From: Cuniculiplasma divulgatum | GTDB lineage: Archaea; Thermoplasmatota; Thermoplasmata; Thermoplasmatales; Thermoplasmataceae | Length of the DNA: 64,000 nucleotides | Reading direction: 5' to 3' | NCBI GenBank assembly: GCA_031200235.1 | Contig: CP133595.1 | Coordinates: 1,574,877-1,638,876 of the forward strand | Program-made: the position numbers and the translations under genes | The notes under the pieces: model-generated | What the model was told of the DNA's origin: nothing | The model's input: only the letters and a program-made list of their open reading frames with translations | Database searches by the model: none | In this document: positions 59,812-64,000 of the stretch, piece by piece | Position numbering within the stretch: the first letter of the stretch is position 1 | Layout of the letters: each line of letters opens with the position of its first letter

Positions 59812-61797
59812 TTACCACACCTGAAGACTGCCGGAACCAGATACATTGGTTTCCCTCCCGAAAGCAGCGGGAAAGGCTGCGTGATTTACTGCCGGAATAG
59901 TTGCCCTGAACCTGTTGGGAGAATGCGGATCCATGGTTAACCTGAGTTTCAGTTCATCATCCCGTATGTTCTCCCGCCACACCTGAGCCCAGGACAGAAA
60001 GAATCTCTGCTCCGGCGTGAAACCATCCACGTTCACTCTTCTCTCAGGATGCCGTTTCAGGTGCCTCTGCAATGCTTCAAATGCAATGCTGACGCCACCA
60101 AGGTCAGCAATGTTTTCACCAAGCGTCAGCCTGCCATTAACCTTCATTCCAGGAAGTGCTTCAAGGGCGCCATAGGTTTCAACAACATTCTCGGCAAGTT
60201 CTTCAAATCTCCTTGAATCTTCTGGCGTCCACCAGTCCATTATATTACCATTGTCGTCGTATTTCCTCCCCTGATCATCGAATCCATGGGTAATTTCGTG
60301 CGATATAACGGCACCTACAGCTCCATAGTTGACAGCATCGTCCATCTCAGGATCAAAATACGGCGGCTGCAGGATTCCAGCTGGAAACACAATTTCATTG
60401 TCTGGTGGCGAATAGTATGCATTCACTGTTGGAGGGGTCATCATCCACTCATCAGGGTCAACGCTCCTTCCTACCCTTGTCATCTGCCGTTTCATCTCAA
60501 AGGAGGCTGATCTGCGAACGTTACCCAGATAGTCATCCGGTTTTATGGTTATGGAAGAATAGTCCCTGAATTTCTTTGGATTTCCTATCTTCACCCTAAG
60601 CTTCCCGAATTTCTTTAATGCCAGTTCCCTTGTGCTGTACCCCATCCAGGTAATTCTTTTCAGCCTATCTGAGAATACGCTGCTTATATCAGAAATGAGC
60701 TCTGCCATTTTCTGTCGTGATTCCTCTGTGAAATATCTTTCAACATAGAGTTTTCCAAGGGATTCACCCAGACACGCATCTATGATGTTGACTGCTCTTT
60801 TCCATCTGGGCTCTATGGAAGGTTGACCCCTTATCTTGCGGCCATACATGTTGAAATGCATTTCCTCTGCTTCCCTGAAAAGGTACGGAAGGGAACTGTT
60901 GATCACGTTCCACTTCATATAAAGTGCAAGGTCGGCATTTTCGGATCGGGAGACAAGAGAATCGATCTCATCCAGGAATTCCGGCTGGCCGACCACAACG
61001 TATTCCGTGTTTCCTGCGCCCAATGCATTCAGATAGGTACTGAATCCCAGATGGGGATATTTTTGGGAAAGCTCCTGAACAGACATTCTGTTGTAATTTT
61101 TTTCAGGATCTCGGAGATCCACCCTGCTTCTGGATTCCCTGGCCATTCTGGTCTCCAGATTGACTACGGTTTCCGCATATTTCCCCGATGTTTCTTCATC
61201 CTCTCCATAAAGGGTGAAAACCTTCTGTACGTAGTCACGGAATTCCCTCCTCAGTTGTGAGAAAGTCTCTGAAAGGTAGTATTCCCTGTCCGGAAGCGAT
61301 AATCCGCCCTGGTAAATATAGAGCGCATACACAGAACTGTTCTTTTCATCAGCCTGGGAGTAAGCATAGAAGAATGGAAATATCCCCATGGAGTGAATCT
61401 GGGCAAGGATTAATGGCAGTGTTTTCTTCAGATCCTGCGACGGGATAAGGTTCATATATTTCTGGATAGGCTGGAACCTGAGTTTTTCAATTACAACGGT
61501 ATCCATTGCGGATTCATAAAAGTCCGTGAGCTGCTTCCTCTCCTTTCCGGATTGGTTTTCTTCAAGCAATTTTCGCAGTCTTTTCATGTTCAGTTCATAG
61601 AGCTCAGAAAAGGCACCCCATTCTGATCTGTCCTCCGGAATTGGATGATCTCTGATCCACTTCCCGTTAGCATATGTGAAGAAATCAGAAAATGGGTCAG
61701 TTTCTTTCATCATGAATGATGTTGAAAATCCTATGGATTCCTCATCTTTGGCGGTATCATTTCCGTTCACATCGTGATTTACGCTCTTACCTTTCAT
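59812..61797 (-). CDS. M13-family zinc metallopeptidase (neprilysin/PepO-like)
   Basis: A 661-residue oligopeptidase. The zinc motif VISHEITHGFDDQG has H500, E501 and H504, and the third ligand lies in LGENIADLGG (E561). NAYYSPPDNEIVFPAGILQP (459-478) is the family S1' segment, and the N-terminal DFFTYANGKWIRDHPIP is the M13 entry motif. No signal peptide or anchor precedes it, unlike animal neprilysins, so it probably cleaves peptides in the cytoplasm as bacterial PepO does. Convergent with sppA; its divergent neighbour is an unknown gene. Confidence 0.93.
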   Translation of the reverse strand: MKGKSVNHDVNGNDTAKDEESIGFSTSFMMKETDPFSDFFTYANGKWIRDHPIPEDRSEWGAFSELYELNMKRLRKLLEENQSGKERKQLTDFYESAMDTVVIEKLRFQPIQKYMNLIPSQDLKKTLPLILAQIHSMGIFPFFYAYSQADEKNSSVYALYIYQGGLSLPDREYYLSETFSQLRREFRDYVQKVFTLYGEDEETSGKYAETVVNLETRMARESRSRVDLRDPEKNYNRMSVQELSQKYPHLGFSTYLNALGAGNTEYVVVGQPEFLDEIDSLVSRSENADLALYMKWNVINSSLPYLFREAEEMHFNMYGRKIRGQPSIEPRWKRAVNIIDACLGESLGKLYVERYFTEESRQKMAELISDISSVFSDRLKRITWMGYSTRELALKKFGKLRVKIGNPKKFRDYSSITIKPDDYLGNVRRSASFEMKRQMTRVGRSVDPDEWMMTPPTVNAYYSPPDNEIVFPAGILQPPYFDPEMDDAVNYGAVGAVISHEITHGFDDQGRKYDDNGNIMDWWTPEDSRRFEELAENVVETYGALEALPGMKVNGRLTLGENIADLGGVSIAFEALQRHLKRHPERRVNVDGFTPEQRFFLSWAQVWRENIRDDELKLRLTMDPHSPNRFRATIPAVNHAAFPAAFGRETNVSGSGSLQVW

Positions 61798-61893
61798 GGA
61801 TTCCTTATATCTTCAGGCTATTAACCTGATTCCTTTGCATGCATATCTGCGGAGGTTTGATGTCCGGAGTTTTGGGAAATAATTGCACCAGGT

Positions 61894-62460
61894 TCAGGAT
61901 CTGGACTTGATCTTCCTAGTTGAAATCTCTTCTACCTTGTCCATGAATTTTTTCAGGGCGCTTCCTGCGGGGATATCGGGGTTCAATCCCTGAGACTGCC
62001 AGTATTTTTTAAAGAAATACTGCAGGTTGAAAGTATCGGGACTCATGTAGTCAAGATTCATTAAAACAAAGTTTGTCATATCGGCAGCGACCTCTTCCGG
62101 GTTTCTGTCAGGAATTGTACCTTGCGGCAGGCCTGCTCCCTGGGGCAGTTTGGATGCGGAAGCAGATTTTTCAGAGCCAGTAACCGAGGATCTCACAAAG
62201 AGATGCACGAAACCATTCTGCAGGAATGCTATCTCTTCATGTTCAGCGGGGGCCTGGCTGGGAGCTCCAGAGGAGCTGGACGAAACATAGTGGTACAGAA
62301 TGGGAGAGTGTTCGCTCATTATTGTTTCCACGAACTTTGAGGGATCGTCCCCCTTCCAGATGAGAATCTGGTTGAATGTACCCATTATGCTGTTCTGCAG
62401 AGGGTATATCCTGACCTTTTCCCCCAGATCAGCAATGAGTTTTGAGATATCGGATGTCAT
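61894..62460 (-). CDS. Uncharacterised protein
   Basis: A 188-residue acidic, Ser/Pro-rich protein not recognised. ISKLIADLGEKVRIYPLQNS, then GTFNQILIWKGDDPSKFVETI is alpha/beta-like, while the middle (SSSSSGAPSQAPAEHEEIAF, SASASKLPQGAGLPQGTIP) is low-complexity and probably disordered. The C-terminus is helical (LQYFFKKYWQSQGLNPD, LKKFMDKVEEISTRK). There is no membrane or metal motif. It is transcribed toward the M13 gene, with 96 nt between, possibly as one unit. Confidence 0.6.
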   Translation of the reverse strand: MTSDISKLIADLGEKVRIYPLQNSIMGTFNQILIWKGDDPSKFVETIMSEHSPILYHYVSSSSSGAPSQAPAEHEEIAFLQNGFVHLFVRSSVTGSEKSASASKLPQGAGLPQGTIPDRNPEEVAADMTNFVLMNLDYMSPDTFNLQYFFKKYWQSQGLNPDIPAGSALKKFMDKVEEISTRKIKSRS

Positions 62461-62587
62461 GAATGTACGTTAGTAATTATTGGATTAATACATTCCCCTA
62501 CACTGCTAGATTTCATCTCGAAGAAGCAAATGTGGCTTTGGCTGATTTTTTCGGCAATGCTTTATGCAATGGGCACATGGCTTATAT

Positions 62588-63151
62588 ATGTACAGACATG
62601 GTTTTGTAGAGAAGGACATAGATCCGTCAACGGTGTACTCCCGCATAAAAGACATGCTGGTTGAGGACAAGTTCAACGTAACTTCGGACGAATCCAATGG
62701 AAATCTTAGGGAATTGCATGCAAGGAAGTCAAACAGGGAAAGGATAGTTCTTGGAAAGGTTAGGGATGTGGATGCCATGGTGGCTGGGCAGAAGGGAAAA
62801 TTCGAAGTTCAGTTGCATGCGGGAATATGGGGTCGCGATCTTGCAGTACCTGCCATTGAAGGCATTTTTACTTTTGGGGCAGCAACAGCAGCAGAAGTTC
62901 ACTCAGGCCATGAATACGAACTGAATCTCTGGAAGAAGGTGGTAAACCTCATAGACCCCAGCCTGAAGATGTGTGATCTGGATGGCCTGTTGTTCAATAC
63001 GCAGGAGGACCTTGACAAGCACATGAAGACCCATCAGCAGCAGGCAATGGGATATGGATCTGGAATGGGAATGATGGGTATGGGAATGCTTGGAATGGGT
63101 ATGATGGGAATGATGGGTATGGGCATGATGGGTGGAGGATTCTGGATCTGA
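62588..63151 (+). CDS. Uncharacterised protein with degenerate C2H2 finger and Met/Gly-rich tail
   Basis: A 187-residue protein. An N-terminal half (YSRIKDMLVEDKFNVTSDES, ARKSNRERIVLGKVRDVDAM, QLHAGIWGRDLAVPAI) is beta-rich and unrecognised. Residues 129-149 (CDLDGLLFNTQEDLDKHMKT-H) match the C2H2 spacing exactly (C-x2-C-x3-F-x5-L-x2-H-x3-H) except that the second Cys is Asp132. The last 33 residues are a Met/Gly-rich tract ending GGGFWI. The start is uncertain: ATG 62588 lies about 25 nt after ctttatg, but it also overlaps a ttatatatg element; the frame opens at 62564. A role in nucleic-acid or metal binding is possible. Confidence 0.65.
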   Translation: MYRHGFVEKDIDPSTVYSRIKDMLVEDKFNVTSDESNGNLRELHARKSNRERIVLGKVRDVDAMVAGQKGKFEVQLHAGIWGRDLAVPAIEGIFTFGAATAAEVHSGHEYELNLWKKVVNLIDPSLKMCDLDGLLFNTQEDLDKHMKTHQQQAMGYGSGMGMMGMGMLGMGMMGMMGMGMMGGGFWI

Positions 63152-63265
63152 TCCTCTGGATTCTTTTCTTCGCGGTTTACTGTTAATTCAGATATTTTGA
63201 CATCCTGATCTGGTTTAATGCATGGAGAATTTTTCGATTCAGCTATAATATCTGATATCCATGAG

Positions 63266-63339
63266 CGGGCCCGCCGGGATTCGAACCCAGGTCTTCGGCT
63301 TCGAAGGCCAACAGGATATCCTAGCTACCCCACGGGCCC
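63266..63339 (-). tRNA. tRNA-Arg (anticodon TCG)
   Basis: A 74-nt tRNA. The acceptor GGGCCCG pairs with CGGGCCC, discriminator G. The anticodon stem TTGGC/GCCGA with loop CTTCGAA gives TCG (Arg, codon CGA and wobble partners). The T arm is CTGGG-TTCGAAT-CCCGG with one G-U pair. Its 3' half is almost identical to that of tRNA-Arg(CCG) at 47887. CCA is not encoded. Confidence 0.93.
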
Positions 63340-63379
63340 TTCTTCAGTGATGGCTCTGTTGTTCTAAAGAATTGTCATT

Positions 63380-63607
63380 TCAGAGGGTTGTCTGGACGGA
63401 ATTGCCTTCTGGAAAAATATTCCTGCTCTCCCCGGTGGAAACCATATAATCATATAACGTATAGAAAGGCTTGGTTTTACCCTTTTCTACCACACGGTAT
63501 GCCGAAGCAAAGTTGAAGCAGAGCCTGCATTGCGTTACCATTCCCTCATGGAGATGGCACTGGCCGTTTAAATGGTACATGCATAAATGCTCAATTGAAC
63601 CCGTCAT
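63380..63607 (-). CDS. Small Cys-rich uncharacterised protein
   Basis: A 75-residue protein with CMYHLNGQCHLHEGMVTQ then CRLC: four Cys and several His within 30 residues, suggesting a zinc or Fe-S site. The remainder (YRVVEKGKTKPFYTLYDYMV) is beta-like. It overlaps the end of the upstream gene by 17 nt. A start at the internal ATG 63580 is also possible. Not recognised. Confidence 0.55.
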   Translation of the reverse strand: MTGSIEHLCMYHLNGQCHLHEGMVTQCRLCFNFASAYRVVEKGKTKPFYTLYDYMVSTGESRNIFPEGNSVQTTL

Positions 63608-64000
63608 ATATCTGTGGCACCTTTCCCTTCAGCTGGGTATAAACTGACTTTATATATTCACCTTTTGTTGTATTCAGTTTTGCTATATCCTCATCATGCA
63701 GGCCAACAATCACTTCTGTGCCCAGCCCTATGAGTGATCTTGATTTTTCATCAATTTTAACATCCCGCAATGTACCCGCAGCCATGTGTCTCAGCAATAC
63801 AACGACGTAAGTGTAGATATAGGTATTACTTCCCTGGGGAAGGTTTTCATCCAGAAATTTTCTCAGGTCGTTCAATTTCCCTCTTGAGGCAAGTGCGATT
63901 GCGCCGGCGATCCTCGCTACGAGCAATCCCATGAAATCCCCAATTCCCTGGGCCTGTTTCATGGCAAGTTCAGCGGCTCTCATTGCCTCATCAGCATTAC
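63591..64000 (-). CDS. Uncharacterised protein, truncated by the window edge
   Basis: The frame is open to the right edge, so the N-terminus is probably missing; the first ATG inside is at 63983. The visible part is helical (RAAELAMKQAQGIGDFMGLL, RIAGAIALASRGKLNDLRKF, then YTYVVVLLRHMAAGTL), followed by VKIDEKSRSLIGLGTEVIVG and a basic end. It may be a tetratricopeptide-like or other helical protein, but I do not recognise it. Confidence 0.55.
   Translation of the reverse strand, partial: NADEAMRAAELAMKQAQGIGDFMGLLVARIAGAIALASRGKLNDLRKFLDENLPQGSNTYIYTYVVVLLRHMAAGTLRDVKIDEKSRSLIGLGTEVIVGLHDEDIAKLNTTKGEYIKSVYTQLKGKVPQIYDGFN

Noticed and set aside
63050-63148. Apparent DNA tandem repeat (gggaatgatgggtatg units)
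   Set aside because: The repeated bases follow from a Met/Gly-rich protein tail in the 62588-63151 gene; it is reported as part of that gene rather than as a separate repeat or CRISPR array.

Overview
The window reads as chromosomal DNA of a Thermoplasmatales-type euryarchaeon. The evidence is archaeal information-processing genes (aIF5B, L7Ae, eS28, eL24, eS8, SRP19, primase large subunit, RNase P protein Rnp4, archaeal Elp3), KDG-type aldolase, archaeal QueE, and a fused alkyltransferase-endonuclease V of the kind I recall being characterised from Ferroplasma acidarmanus. First genes of transcription units often have a TATA-like box about 25-35 nt before the start codon and no Shine-Dalgarno site, which suggests leaderless mRNAs. 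Downstream genes in operons carry GGTG or GGAGG-type sites. Genes are dense, with frequent 4-nt start/stop overlaps and overlapping convergent 3' ends. GC looks to be in the mid-40s percent by eye; I did not count it.

Layout. 1-6.3 kb: tail of a proline-catabolic aldehyde dehydrogenase, lipB, a wHTH regulator, speD, a cation exchanger, and the minus-strand operon rpl7ae-rps28e-rpl24e-ndk-infB. 6.5-13.2 kb: VOC protein, KDG aldolase, a divergent pair of unknown genes, an exported penicillin-acylase-type Ntn hydrolase coupled to a small membrane protein, and a GNAT. 13.5-19.1 kb: asd and an ACT-less aspartokinase, an adenine methylase, an acyl-CoA synthetase and prephenate dehydratase. 19.1-23.4 kb: a poorer region with two unknown genes, tRNA-Leu(CAG), a frameshifted surface beta-propeller pseudogene, a gene-free possibly structured stretch, and the AGT-EndoV fusion. 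23.5-33.2 kb: an MMPL/RND exporter, an APC permease, rnp4, a HAD phosphatase, queE-pyrC and two ACT-domain regulators.

33.3-50.9 kb: argG-argH, M24 peptidase-priL, rps8e-srp19, a polyprenol-kinase-like membrane protein, the operon of malic enzyme, GNAT and a DUF5680 protein, and a metal module (DtxR regulator plus NRAMP transporter with an intervening DtxR-box-like operator). Then come an esterase, a HAD hydrolase, an adenosine-specific-kinase gene that abuts tRNA-Arg(CCG), elp3 and a DUF981 membrane protein. 51.0-56.4 kb: a complete kdpFABC potassium pump operon, including a 29-residue KdpF, with no kdpDE but a convergent tandem-Usp protein. 56.6-64 kb: an unknown protein, an MFS transporter, soluble SppA- and M13-type peptidases, unknown genes including a degenerate C2H2 finger protein with a Met/Gly-rich tail, tRNA-Arg(TCG), and a truncated gene at the edge.

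I see no CRISPR array, intact insertion sequence, prophage or obvious defence island. The points most worth a second look are the DtxR-box between NRAMP's TATA box and ATG, the separation of ACT domains from aspartokinase, the mRNA-tRNA junction at 47958/47959, the degenerate zinc-finger protein, the AGT-EndoV fusion, and the pseudogene with the neighbouring structured gap.
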